From Paramoeba atlantica (taxonomy: Eukaryota; Discosea), in the NCBI GenBank assembly GCA_977017575.1, contig CDRNVI010000150.1, positions 1 through 64,000 on the forward strand: 64,000 bases of DNA, in the 5' to 3' direction. Each line of letters opens with the position of its first letter. Within the stretch, counting starts at the first letter, position 1. Both the position numbers and the translations under genes were made by a program. Below, piece by piece: positions 46,856 through 56,714 of the stretch. The notes beneath the pieces were generated by a model. That model was not told the DNA's origin. It worked only from the letters and a program-made list of their open reading frames with translations, and did not search any database.

Positions 46856-49088
46856 ATGTTTCGAAACATCAGACGACTTCCTTCGAGTCCTCTTTCTTTG
46901 GTTTAATTTTCTTTTTTCTTTTGAAATTTTTTTTGTGAATTAATTTTTTTTTTGAAGGAAACTTCACAAGAAGATCTTTCTGAGAAGATAAAAAAGAAAG
47001 AAGAGAAAGAGAGAGAGAAAGAGAAAGAGAAAGAGAGAACCGATCGTCTTTTCCTAACCGCCCCTTTGATGGAAGAAAAGCAGAACTCCTTTCGGCGTTC
47101 TTGGGTTGGGAATTTTTTCTTCTCTCTTCTCCTCTTTCCCTCTTCTTCTCTCTTTCTCTCTTCCTTTTTTACTTGTGGCTGATCTTTTTTCTCTCTTTCT
47201 CTTTCTCTTTTTTTCCTTTCTCTTTTTCTCTTTTCAAATTTCAAGGAAACTGATAATCCCCATCTCGGACATTTCTCTTCTTCACAAATCCTCGAACAAC
47301 AACAAGAACAACTCCCAGAAAATAGAAAAGAAACAAAACGAACTCTCCGAGTCATCATAGATCCTAAACCAAAAGGAGATGAGAAGAGTAAAAGAGAAAG
47401 AGAAGACAATTCAAAACACAATTCAAATCACAATTCAAATCCAAATTTAAATCAAAATTCAAATCACAATTCAAATCCAAATTTAAATCCAAATTTAAAT
47501 CCAAATTTAAATCCAAATTTAAATCCAAATTTAAATCACAATTTTAATCACAAATTTAAAACAAAACTTTTACTTCGAAAAATCCCCTCTTTCGAACAAA
47601 GAGAAAATTGCATGGTCCAATCTGCACGTCCTTCTTCTTCTTCTTCTTCTTCTTCTTCTTCTTCTTCTCTTTCTCCTTCTCCATCTCCTTCTCCTCCTTC
47701 TTCTCTTCCCTTTTCTCCTTCCTCTCCCTCTCCCTCTCTCCCCTCTCTCCAAAAACCCCGAATTCGTTCCAACTCAGCCCATTCCTCTCTCTCTCCTCTC
47801 CGCTCTCCTCCTCAACTCTCTCTCTCTCCTCTCTCTCCCCCCCAATCTCCTCTCTCTCCTCTCTCTCCTCTCACCTCTCTCTCTCTCTCTCCTCTCCAAT
47901 CTCCAAGTCCAACAAAACCTCGCTCTCCCATTTTCTTTCCAGCTTCTCTCTCTTCTCCTTTCCATCCTTTCTCTCACTCTTCCTCTCTCCCCTCTCTCTC
48001 TCCCCTCTCTCCCCGGATCAAGTCCTTTTTCTCTTCTTCTTCTAGTACTTCTTCTTTTTCTCAGTCAGGTTTTTTTCTTTTTTGAAAGGAGAGAAAAAAA
48101 AAGAAATGAGTAGAAGAGAAGGGAAGAGCCATTTTTCTCTCTTTTTCTTTCTTTTCTCTTTCTTTTCTCTCTCTCTTCTCTTTCTTACTCTTCCTCTTCT
48201 CTCTCTCTTTCTTAGAATTTGAAAATGAAAGGGAATATCAATTTCGAAGTGATAATTATTTGGAGATTGTGAATTATTTAATTGATTTGAATTTGGAGAA
48301 AGTGGAATTATTTTTTCTTGGTTTTGAACAATCTGATATTGATCAGGTTCTTTTCTCTCTCTTCTCTCTCTCCCTCTCTTCTCTCTCCCTCTCTCCTCTC
48401 TTTTTCTCTCTTCTTCTCTTCTCTCTCTCTTCTCTCTTCAAACAATTTTCAAAATTCAACTAAAAAATTGCACCAAAAATTGATTAATAATAAAACCAAA
48501 AAAAAATAGTTTAAACTTTTCGAAGCAATGAAAAAGAAATTTTTGGAGAAAAGAGAGAAAGAAAAGAGAGAAAAAGTGATTCAAATGATTTTAATTTGGA
48601 GGAAAATTTTTTCTTCTTATTATCGAACTGTTCGTCCTTGTTTATTCATGTTTTTTTTTTTTTTTTTTTTTTCATTTTTCATTTTTTTTTTCATTTCATT
48701 TCATTTCTTTTTTTTTCATTTCATTTTTCTTCTTTTCATTTTTTTTCTTCCTTTATTTTTTAGGGCAATTGAGAACTTTTTGGATTCATTAGATCATCAA
48801 TTTATGGCCTCTTTTCCGGTTTTTTCTTTTTCTCTTTCCTTATTTTTGTTTTTATTATTTTAATTCTTTTCATTAATTCAAAAAATCTTTATTTTAAATT
48901 ATTTTTTTTAAACCATTAATTATCATGAATCCAACGAAAAAAAACAAACAGATTTGGGAAAGAAAGAGTTTGAGATGTTGTGGAAAAAGTCATCGAGTTG
49001 CCCAAATGTTAACTCTGATTATGTTTCAGAGATTTGGGAAGATCCGTTATGATGAATTTTTTGATGGTTTTTGGGAGGTTTTTTTATT

Positions 49089-49125
<37 letters not shown>

Positions 49126-50622
49126 ATTTTTTATTTTTATTTTTATTTTTATTTTTATTTTTATTTTTATTTTTATTTTTATTTTTATTTTTATTTTTAT
49201 TTTTATTTATTATTTATTATTTCAGGGAAAACTTTAATTTTAGTTTAATTTAATTTAATTCTTTTTGATTTTATTTTATGATTTTATTTTTTTCTTTTGA
49301 TTCTATTTTCTTTGATATTTTAGGATTACAAAATTCTTTCTTTTCCATTTTATTAAATCAAACTTAAAATACTGAAAATAAAAAACACAGAAAAAAGAGA
49401 AATACATAAAATCCCCAAACATCATGGCAATGAGCGAAATATTCAATCGAATTTCATCAATGGTTGTAGAATCAATTCTATTTTGTGATTCTGAAAATCG
49501 TTCTCAGAATTTGTTGTTTATGATTAAACTTGCAACAAGACTTTTTAAGGTTTTTCTTTCTCTCTTTTCTTTTTTCTCTCTTCTCTCTTTCTTTCTCTTC
49601 TCTCTCTCCCCCTCTCTCTTCCCTCTCTCTTCTCTCTCCTCAAAAAAATACAAAAATCAATTTATTCTTTTCTCATTTTCAGCATCATAATTTTGAGGGA
49701 GGAGCAGCTGTAATAAGTGGACTAAATCAATCTTCGATTTTACGTTTAAAACCACTCTGGAAAACTTTGAATTCGAGGGTTTTATTTTTTTTTTTCTTTA
49801 TTTCTTTATTTCTTTATTTCTTTATTTATTTTCTCTAATTTTTCTTTTTTCTTTTTTTCTATTTTTCTATTTTCTTTTTTTCTATTTTTCTATTTTCTTT
49901 TTTTCTTTCTTCTTTTTTCTTTCTTCTTTCTTTTCCTTTCTTTCTTTCTTAAGTGGTGATGTTAAAAGATTTCTATAAAAATAGTACAAAAAGAGATTTG
50001 AATTGTTTGATAAAATGTTATCTCCTGATTCAAATTTTAAAAACTATCAAAATGTGATCCATTCTGCAGAACCACCTCTTCTTCCTTGGTTTGCTCCAAA
50101 GGTTCTCTTTCTTTTTTAATTTTCTTTTTCTTTTCTCTTTTTTTAATTTTTTTTTGAATCTTTCTTTTCTTAAAAGAAATAAACAATTTTTAATATTCAT
50201 TTCAGTTAAGGGAGTTAAGATATTTATATGATGGGAATCAAGTCAAAACAGAAGAAGGTTTTGTTAATCTGCCTTATCTCATGGTTTCTATTTCATTTTT
50301 TAAAAGTATTCAATTCAATTACAAATGTTGATTTCAATTTCAAATTTATTTCATTATTTAATCAAAAAATTAAAACAGAAAATTGGAGAATCAATCAAAT
50401 CATTTCTCCAATATCAACATTTTCAATATGATTTTCCCCATTCTGACAAATCTTTGCTGTTCCAATTTCTTCAAAAACGATCTATTCCTGAGGTTTTTCT
50501 TTCTTTTCTTTCCTTTTTTCTTTTTAACTTATCCTTTTCTACAGGAAATATGTTATGAAAAATCTCTCTCTCTTTATTCTCCAACAAAGATTGTCCAAAA
50601 TGAACTTGAGAAAAAGAATTAA
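46856..50622 (+). CDS. RasGEF-domain protein, copy 4 (complete, 13 exons)
   Basis: Predicted 702 residues. Exons: 46856-46900, 46958-47104, 47246-48068, 48216-48346, 48510-48649, 48764-48818, 48952-49077, 49391-49549, 49683-49778, 49985-50101, 50206-50283, 50379-50492, 50545-50622 (TAA). The third exon carries an Asn-rich NPNLNPNL run, then long poly-Ser and SPLSPL tracts. RasGEF_N: NYLEIVNYLIDLNLEKVEL, FLGFEQSDIDQ, VIQMILIWRK, FLDSL. Here RasGEF_N is split by an extra intron at 48069-48215 that copies 2 and 3 lack. Catalytic domain from about 448: RVAQMLTLIMFQRFGKIR, IMAMSEIFNRISSMVVESIL, NFEGGAAVISGLN, and EGFVNLPYL. The gene ends only 58 bases from the convergent TRIM-NHL gene. Confidence 0.9.
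47405..47545 (+). repeat. AAATCCAAATTT 12-mer coding repeat (NPNL)
   Basis: Tandem AATCCAAATTTA units inside the third exon of RasGEF copy 4 encode alternating Asn-Ser, Asn-Pro and Asn-Leu pairs. The frame is open across it, so it is a low-complexity linker, not intron. Confidence 0.85.
49080..49205. repeat. TTTTTA microsatellite in RasGEF copy 4 intron
   Basis: (TTTTTA)n directly after the donor at 49077, at the same intron position as 5597-5671 in copy 2. Confidence 0.9.
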
Positions 50623-50680
50623 AAGAAATAAGAACTTTCAAAAAACATTTGTGGTTTTTTTAAATCACTCCCAACCAAAG

Positions 50681-52836
50681 TTATTTCCAAAATTCAATTG
50701 ATTGTTTCCCATAATCTGAAACAACAATTGTTCCAAATGAATCAATAACAACTCCACGAGGATCTTGTATGTGAGCGCTACCAAAGGAAAAAAGAAATGT
50801 TCCATCTTTCTCAAACACACTCACTCTTCCTTCATCACAAACAACAATTCTACCTTCCCCATCCACATGAACACTTCTTGGACAACTTAATGGAGAATCA
50901 CCTGAACCTCTTGTTCCAAAACATCGAATAAAATTCCCTTCAATATCCATCACTTGAATCCGATGATTCAAACGATCAGAAATAACAATATTCCCATCTC
51001 TATCCACCGCAGCGCCAAAAGGATGGTTAAACTGACCTTCAGAAGAACCTTGCGAACCAAAAGAATGAAGAAAAGATCCATCATTATCAAACACTTGAAT
51101 TCGGTGATTGTAAGTATCACAAACAATAATTCTACCTTCTTCATCCACATCCACACCAAATGGTTGATCAAATTGACCATCTTCAGAACCAACCGATCCA
51201 AAAGATTTGATCAATTCTCCTTCTTTGTTTAAGATTACAACTCTCCGAGAATTTTGAGAACAATCAAGAACAACAATTTGATCATTCAATCCAATTGAAA
51301 CATCAACAGGTTCCAACTGAAGTGAATCAATTGTTTTCTGAATTGTTGATTCAATCATCTCATTTCCTTCTTTATCTCTCACTCTCAGTCCATGCTCATC
51401 ACAAATAAAAATATTCCCATCACTGTCCACACTCACTCCAAAAGGTACATTCTCTAAAGGAAAAGAAGAAACAAAACGAAAAGAATCACCACCACCATCA
51501 CAACAAATCACTCCTTTCTTTGGTTTGAGTAATCCAACAACACCTCCTTCAAAAACAATATCATTTGCAGTTTGAAGAAGAGTTGAAAAAAGTTGATCAT
51601 CAAAAAAAAGAGAAACATCGCCAGTTGTTGATGTGTTGGATAAACGAATAATTGAATCTTTTCTTATTCTCAAATCTTCTTTCTCCAATTCTATTTCTTT
51701 CTTTTCAATTCTTTTCTTTTCTAATTTCTCTTCTAATTCTTTCATTTCTTTTTCAATCCTTTTTCTTTTCTTTTCAATCCAAATCAATCTTCTCTCCAAT
51801 CTATCTCCAATCCTCACAACTTCATCCCTCTTCTCCAAAATACTTTCTTCAATCGGTTTCACTTCCTCATTGTGTTGAACATGTGTTTCAAGAATACAAC
51901 GAATACAAACAAAAGAAGAACATTGAAAACAATATCCACTGATTTTTTCAGGAGGGTGTTTTGAACATTCTCTCCTCATCAATTTCTCCAATCCGACCTC
52001 CCATCCTCTTTCACCATCAACACCATCCCTTTCAGATCGTTTGTGATTTCGAGTGAAAATAGAAGAAGAGTGAGATGGATCACAAGAATCACAAATAAAC
52101 ATGTCGCATTTGGAACAATACATTCGAGTTTGTTCTCCACACGTTTCGAAATTTACACATTCTGATTCATCTCCTGTTTTTTTTGTCATTCAAAATATGT
52201 TTTTCGACAACTTGAAATAACTCTCTCTCAAGAGGAAAAAGGAAAAGAAAGAGAGGAACCTGAAGTTGATTGGTTGGAGAAAGAGATCAAATTTGAAGAA
52301 AGAAGAACATCAATCGTTTCTGGAATCAAATAATTCATCGAAAGTGTTTCAACGCTTTCACATTCGTTCACTTCTCGACAAACAGGACATTTCACTCCTT
52401 TCAAAGAGGAAGAAGAGGAAGAAGAAGGAGAGGATGAAGAAGAAGAAGAAGAAGGATTTTGAAGAAGAAAGAGATTGTTGAGACAAAGAGTACAAAAAGA
52501 AAGACCACAACAAGGTAACAACCTTGGTTCTTTTTCCCAATTCATTAATTCTAAACATATTCCACATTCAAATCTTTTCCTTTTCTCTTCTTCTTCCTTT
52601 CTCCTTCTTTTCATCACCCCTTCTTCTCTTTCTCTTTCTCCTTCTCCTTCTCCTTCTCCTTGTTGTTCTCCCGCCGTCTCTTCTTGTTCTCTCTTTCCAA
52701 GAATATCCTCACTTCTTCTTTCTCTTTCTCCTATTTCATCTTCATCATTACGAGTAATTTGCTCTTTCTTTCTCTTTGATTTTTTCCCCTCCTCACTCAC
52801 CACTTCTCTCTTTCTCTTTCCTCTTAGATCACTCAT
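50681..52836 (-). CDS. RING-B-box-coiled coil-NHL protein (TRIM-NHL-like), copy 1
   Basis: Predicted 689 residues from exons 52836-52260 and 52173-50681, joined in phase. Residues 1-88 are Lys/Glu/Arg-rich. The RING is at about 91-160: FECGICLELMNWEKEPRLLP, CCGLSFCTLCLNN, then a poly-Ser loop, then VKCPVCRE. The usual His ligand (CGHSFC) is Leu here and in all paralogues. A B-box1-like zinc module follows (CVNFETC, MYCSKCDMFICDSCDPSH), then B-box2 (RECSKHPPEKISGYCFQC, FVCIRCILETH). A Lys/Glu coiled coil is near 310-360, and a six-bladed NHL propeller fills the C-terminal 270 residues (for example GQFDQPFGVDVDEEGRIIVC, YNHRIQVFDNDGSFLHSFG). Family members are E3 ubiquitin ligases or RNA-binding regulators; loss of the His ligand makes ligase activity uncertain. 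Confidence 0.92.
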
Positions 52837-53037
52837 TTCTTTTTGGCCTTATCGAACCAATCCTGAAGTTCACTGAAGAGAAAGCGCAAAGGTCTCAAAC
52901 AAAAGAGGAGGAGCTTCTGAAGAAGGAAATGTGAGGAAAACAAAAAACCACCCAAAAGAAAAACCAACAAACCAATGAGAATCCAAAAAAAAGAGAAAGA
53001 GACAAAAGAGAAACACAAAACAAAGAAAACGGCAAGT
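52833..53037 (-). CDS. Possible small hydrophobic protein overlapping the TRIM-NHL start
   Basis: An open frame on - encodes two hydrophobic stretches (FFVLCFSFVSFSFFWI and LIGLLVFLLGGFLF) followed by an amphipathic, charged end (FSELQDWFDKAKKK). Its TGA overlaps the ATG of TRIM-NHL copy 1 as ATGA. A di-lysine-like end would suit an endoplasmic-reticulum protein. However, T-rich sequence easily gives hydrophobic frames, the start is not clear, and this may simply be the 5' leader of the TRIM-NHL gene. GGCAAGTT at 53031, shared with ankyrin type I spacers, lies at its upstream end. Confidence 0.2.
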
Positions 53038-53085
53038 TCCCATAGAATTCCTATAAATCTAAAAAAAAGAAAACTTTTCAACCGA

Positions 53086-53156
53086 TCCCTTGTGGTGTAG
53101 TCGGTAACACGGTCGGCTTTCACCCGGCCACCCCGGGTTCGATTCCCGGCAAGGGA
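53086..53156 (+). tRNA. tRNA-Glu (TTC)
   Basis: 71 bases folding as a cloverleaf: acceptor TCCCTTG/CAAGGGA, D arm with AGTCGGTA loop, anticodon stem GTCGG/CCGGC with loop CTTTCAC (anticodon TTC), T arm CCGGG-TTCGATT-CCCGG. There is no intron and no encoded CCA. A long T run from 53163 is a Pol III terminator. Confidence 0.97.
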
Positions 53157-53481
53157 GCTTACTTTTTTTTTTTTTTTTTCTTTTTCCTTTCAATTTTTTT
53201 TTTTTTTTTTTTTTTTCTTTTTTTTTTCTCAATTTTTTCTTTTTTGGTTTCAATGAATTCTCATTCAAAAACTTTTTCTTGCAATTTGAAATTGGTTTTT
53301 TTTCAAATTGAAAAGTTTTTTGTTTTTTGTGAACAACCAAAATTATTTCTCAGTTTTCCCAGTTTTCTTTTTTGTTTGGTTTTTTTTTGTTCTTTTTTGA
53401 AAAAGTGTCCAGCCTTTCAAAACTTTTGGAATGGAGCTTGAAAAATTATTTTTTTTGGAAGCAAAAAAAATTGTTCTTTCA

Positions 53482-53660
53482 GTCAAAATCAAAAAATCAC
53501 ATCGCCAAACCATTCTTCAAGTTTGAAAAATGAAACTCAACACAAATTCTTGTCATTCTAAAAAAAAAAAACTTTTCAACCGATCCCTTGTGGTGTAGTC
53601 GGTAACACGGTCGGCTTTCACCCGGCCACCCCGGGTTCGATTCCCGGCAAGGGAGCTTAT
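53482..53660 (+). repeat. Duplicated segment carrying tRNA-Glu, copy A
   Basis: About 85 bases upstream of the tRNA (GTCAAAATCAAAAAATCAC through TCTTGTCATTCTA) plus the tRNA recur at 54229-54410, nearly unchanged. The first tRNA at 53086 shares only the last 20 or so upstream bases (ACTTTTCAACCGATCCC). Confidence 0.85.
53584..53654 (+). tRNA. tRNA-Glu (TTC), second copy
   Basis: Identical in sequence to the gene at 53086: same arms, anticodon loop CTTTCAC and 71-base length. It is followed by GCTTATTTTTATTATTTTTTT, which supplies a Pol III terminator. Confidence 0.97.
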
Positions 53661-53956
53661 TTTTATTATTTTTTTTCTTTTTCCTTTCAATTTTTTTTCT
53701 CAATTTTTTTCTTTTTCCCTCTTTTTCCCGCTTATTTTTTTGTTTCCTTTGAAAAAGTCAAAATTGATGTCATTCCCTCATTATTCTGCTTCGTTTCCGG
53801 TTTGATTCCTGGAATATTCCCAGGACAAATTGATGTCATTTCCTCAATTCGGAAAAGTGAATTCTGGATTCATTTCCTTCGCCGAAAACCCAAATCAAAA
53901 CCGAATCATAAGCAGAGCTCAAGTGAATTTATTCGGTTTTTTTTTTCTTTCAAAAC

Positions 53957-54114
53957 CTTTCAAAACCTCTCTTTTTCTCTCAAAAATTCTATTGACAAAA
54001 GACTTTTTAAAATGGGACACCGAATAACAAGTCGATTTTTCGAATATTCAGTGTCCCATGTCAAAAAGTCTTTTGTCAATAGAATTTTTGAGAGAAAAAC
54101 AAAGGTTTTGAAAG
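53957..54114. repeat. Near-perfect 64-bp inverted repeat (hairpin or miniature element)
   Basis: The left arm, 53957-54020, starts CTTTCAAAACC and ends ATGGGACAC. The right arm, 54051-54114, is its complement with about five mismatches. The 30-base loop itself can pair further (GAATA with TATTC). There are no obvious target duplications outside the arms, and no second copy in the window. Confidence 0.9.
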
Positions 54115-54228
54115 CTCTGATCATAAATCATTCTCAGTTTTCCCATTTTTGTTCTTGAGGAATCCTTTCCTTCTTTCGAAAAAAACTTTTGGGAAAGCAG
54201 AAACTTGAAAAAATTGGATTTTGAAAAA

Positions 54229-54410
54229 GTCAAAATCAAAAAATCACATCGCCAAACCATTCTTCAAGTATGAAAAAATGAAACTCAACACAAATTCTTG
54301 TCATTCTAAAAAATCAGTCACTTTTCAACCGATCCCTTGTGGTGTAGTCGGTAACACGGTCGGCTCTCACCCGGCCACCCCGGGTTCGATTCCCGGCAAG
54401 GGAGCTTCCT
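54229..54410 (+). repeat. Duplicated segment carrying tRNA-Glu, copy B
   Basis: Partner of 53482-53660. It differs by a few bases, notably AATCAGTCAC before the tRNA leader, and by the single anticodon change in the tRNA. Confidence 0.85.
54333..54403 (+). tRNA. tRNA-Glu (CTC)
   Basis: Same 71-base cloverleaf as its two neighbours, with one base change in the anticodon loop (CTCTCAC), giving anticodon CTC for the GAG codon. T-rich terminator from 54410. Confidence 0.96.
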
Positions 54411-54636
54411 TTTTTCTTTTTTTTCCCGCTTTTTTTTTGCTTTTTGTTTCTCTGTGATTTTTAACTTTTGTTCAGTCTTAGTTTGGTTCTTTTTCCCTTT
54501 CATTTTATCCTCTCTCCCTCTCTCACTCTTTTGTCTTGTTTTCTCCTTTCTTCTTCTTTTTGAGGAATTTGGTTTTTGGTTTTTCTCCCTTTCCTTTTTT
54601 TTTTGTTGTTGCTGCTCTCTTTTCCCACAGATAAAA

Positions 54637-55601
54637 ATGAGCGAAAAAAGAGGAAAGAGAAAGAGAGGAGAAACAAAATTGGAAACTGAGAAAAAGAGAA
54701 AAACCAAAAGAGGAAAGAAAGAGAAAGAAGATCAAACAACAGATAGTGGTTATGAAGAAGGAGAAGGAGAAGGAGCCGGAGAAAGAGAAGGAGTGGTGAT
54801 TCGATTCATTTTGTTTCTTCTTTTCCTTTGAAGAAAGGAGCTTTGGGAGTGAGTGTGAACAGTGATGGGAATATTTTTATTTGTGAAGATGACCGATTGA
54901 GAGTGAGAGATAAAGAAGGAAATGAGATGACAATCCAGAAAACAATTGATTCACTTCAGTTGGAACCGGTTGATGTTTCAATTGGATTGAATGATCAAAT
55001 TGTTGTTCTTGATTGTTCTCAAGATTGTTATCAAGTTGTAATCTTGAATGAAGAAGGAGAATTGATCAAATCTTTTGGATCAGTTGGTTCTGAAGATGGT
55101 CAGTTTAATGAACCAAATGGTGTGGATGTGGATGAAGAAGGTCGAATTATTGTTGCTGACTTTGGAAATAATCGAATTCAAGTGTTTGATAATGATGGAT
55201 CTTTTCTTTGTTCTTTTGGTTCGAAAGGTTCTTCTGAAGGTCAATTTGATACACCTTCGCATGTTGTAGTTGATAGAGATGGGAATATTGTTATTTCTGA
55301 TACTTGGAATCATCGGATTCAAGTGATGGATATTGAAGGGAATTTTATTCGATGTTTTGGAACAGAAGGTTCAGGTGATTCTCAATTACGTTATCCAAGA
55401 GGTGTTGGTGTGGATGGGGAAGGTAGAATTATTGTTTGTGAAGAAGGAAATGAAAGGGTGAGTGTATTTGAGAAAGATGGAACATTTCTTTTTTCGTTTG
55501 GTCAAGATCGCATGAAAGATCCTCAAGGGATCGCTATTGATGCATTTGGAACAATTATTGTTTCAAATTTTAGGAACAAGTCGATTGACTTGTGGAAATA
55601 A
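54637..55601 (+). pseudogene. TRIM-NHL-like gene with internal deletion (RING, B-boxes and coiled coil lost)
   Basis: The first part (MSEKRGKRKRGETKLETEKK) matches the head of the partial gene at 63672. From about 54796 the sequence jumps to the NHL propeller (GVSVNSDGNIFICEDDRLRV, then six blades to IDLWK, TAA at 55599-55601). The join is at GTGGTGATTCG: the paralogues have GTGGTGAT both before the RING (gene at 63672) and before the propeller (GGDSIRF), so an 8-base microhomology deletion of about 1.3 kb explains it. The two parts are in different frames. Removal of a 38-base GT..AG segment (GTGATTCG to CCTTTGAAG, 54796-54833) would restore frame, so expression of an NHL-only protein is possible but unproven. 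The NHL frame itself is fully open. Confidence 0.85.
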
Positions 55602-56714
55602 CTTTGAAGAATCAGGTTTTCTTTTTGATTCACAATATTTTTGTTCTTTTTAAAATTGTTCTCATTTTGTGTATTTTGGTTTGATTTTTTTCATTCATCC
55701 GGTATTGAGTGATTCATACCTTCTTTTCCCTCTCTCCCTCCTCTCTCCCTCCTCTCTTTCTCTTTCCTTCCCTCCCTTTTCTTTCCTTTTAGTCTCTGGT
55801 GCATGATGTTGGTGTTCTTCTTCCCAATTTTTCCCTTTGATTTTATCCTCCTTCTTTCAAAACCTTTTTCGATTTTCATCAAGACCAAGAATGACTCTTC
55901 TTTCTTTCTCCCTCACTTCACTCCCTTTGTGTGTGTTTCTCATCTCTTTCTTTCTTCTTCTTCTTTCTTTCCTTCTTTCTTTCTTCATCTCTCAAAATTA
56001 TTGATTTTGGGATTGGGGGGGGAGTTTTCTCAGTTGTGGAATAATATTATTCTCAATGATTTTTTTATTAAAATTTCTTTTTTCCCAAAAATTGTGTTTT
56101 CTCTCCTTCACTCAACCAAAATATTATTCCTTCTTTCCCAACAACAAAAAAAAGAAAAAAAAAGTTGTTTTTGAGAATGTTGATTTTGTATTGAAATTCA
56201 TTCCACAAAAAGAACAGAAAAAATCAAAAAAAAAATCAAAAAAATCTCAACACTTGAAGAAAACAAAAAAAAAAGAAAATATTAAAAAAAAACAAAAGAA
56301 AAAAAAGAGAATTTCACTAACTCAACACACAACAAAAAAACACAAAAGAGAGAGGAGAAGCAAAAATTGAGAAGATTTTTTGAAGGATAAAAATCAAATC
56401 GAAATTGAAGAGGAATGATGATTTGGAAAGAAGAAGACCATGCAGTTCTCCAGACTAAAAGGAGGAAGGGAGGAAGAGGAAGGGGAAAGAGAAATTAATT
56501 TCTTCCAAAAACAAGAAAAAAAAGGAAAACAAAAAGAACAAAAATAATAAATTGACACAAAAAATAAAACAAATCAAAAACAAAAAAAGAAAAAAAGAAA
56601 AAAAAAAAAACAAAGAAACACCTCCCCACTTCTCATTTTCAAGGAAAACAAAATAAAGAGAAAAGAAAATGAAAAAAAAAACGAACCCTCTTCCCTCCTC
56701 CTCTCTTCAAAAAA
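55602..56714. other. Intergenic region between convergent NHL genes
   Basis: 1.1 kb with no supported gene. The left half is T/C-rich, the right half A-rich from about 56140, as expected where two convergent transcripts end. The longest open frames are homopolymer translations. Confidence 0.6.

Noticed and set aside
46903-47421. 172-codon frame on -
   Set aside because: Shadow of RasGEF copy 4 exons and purine tracts; it lacks recognisable domain or splice support.
53059-53160. Open frames antisense to the tRNAs containing LPCRESNPGWPGESRPC
   Set aside because: This is the well-known false translation of the antisense strand of a tRNA gene; it occurs at all three tRNA-Glu genes.
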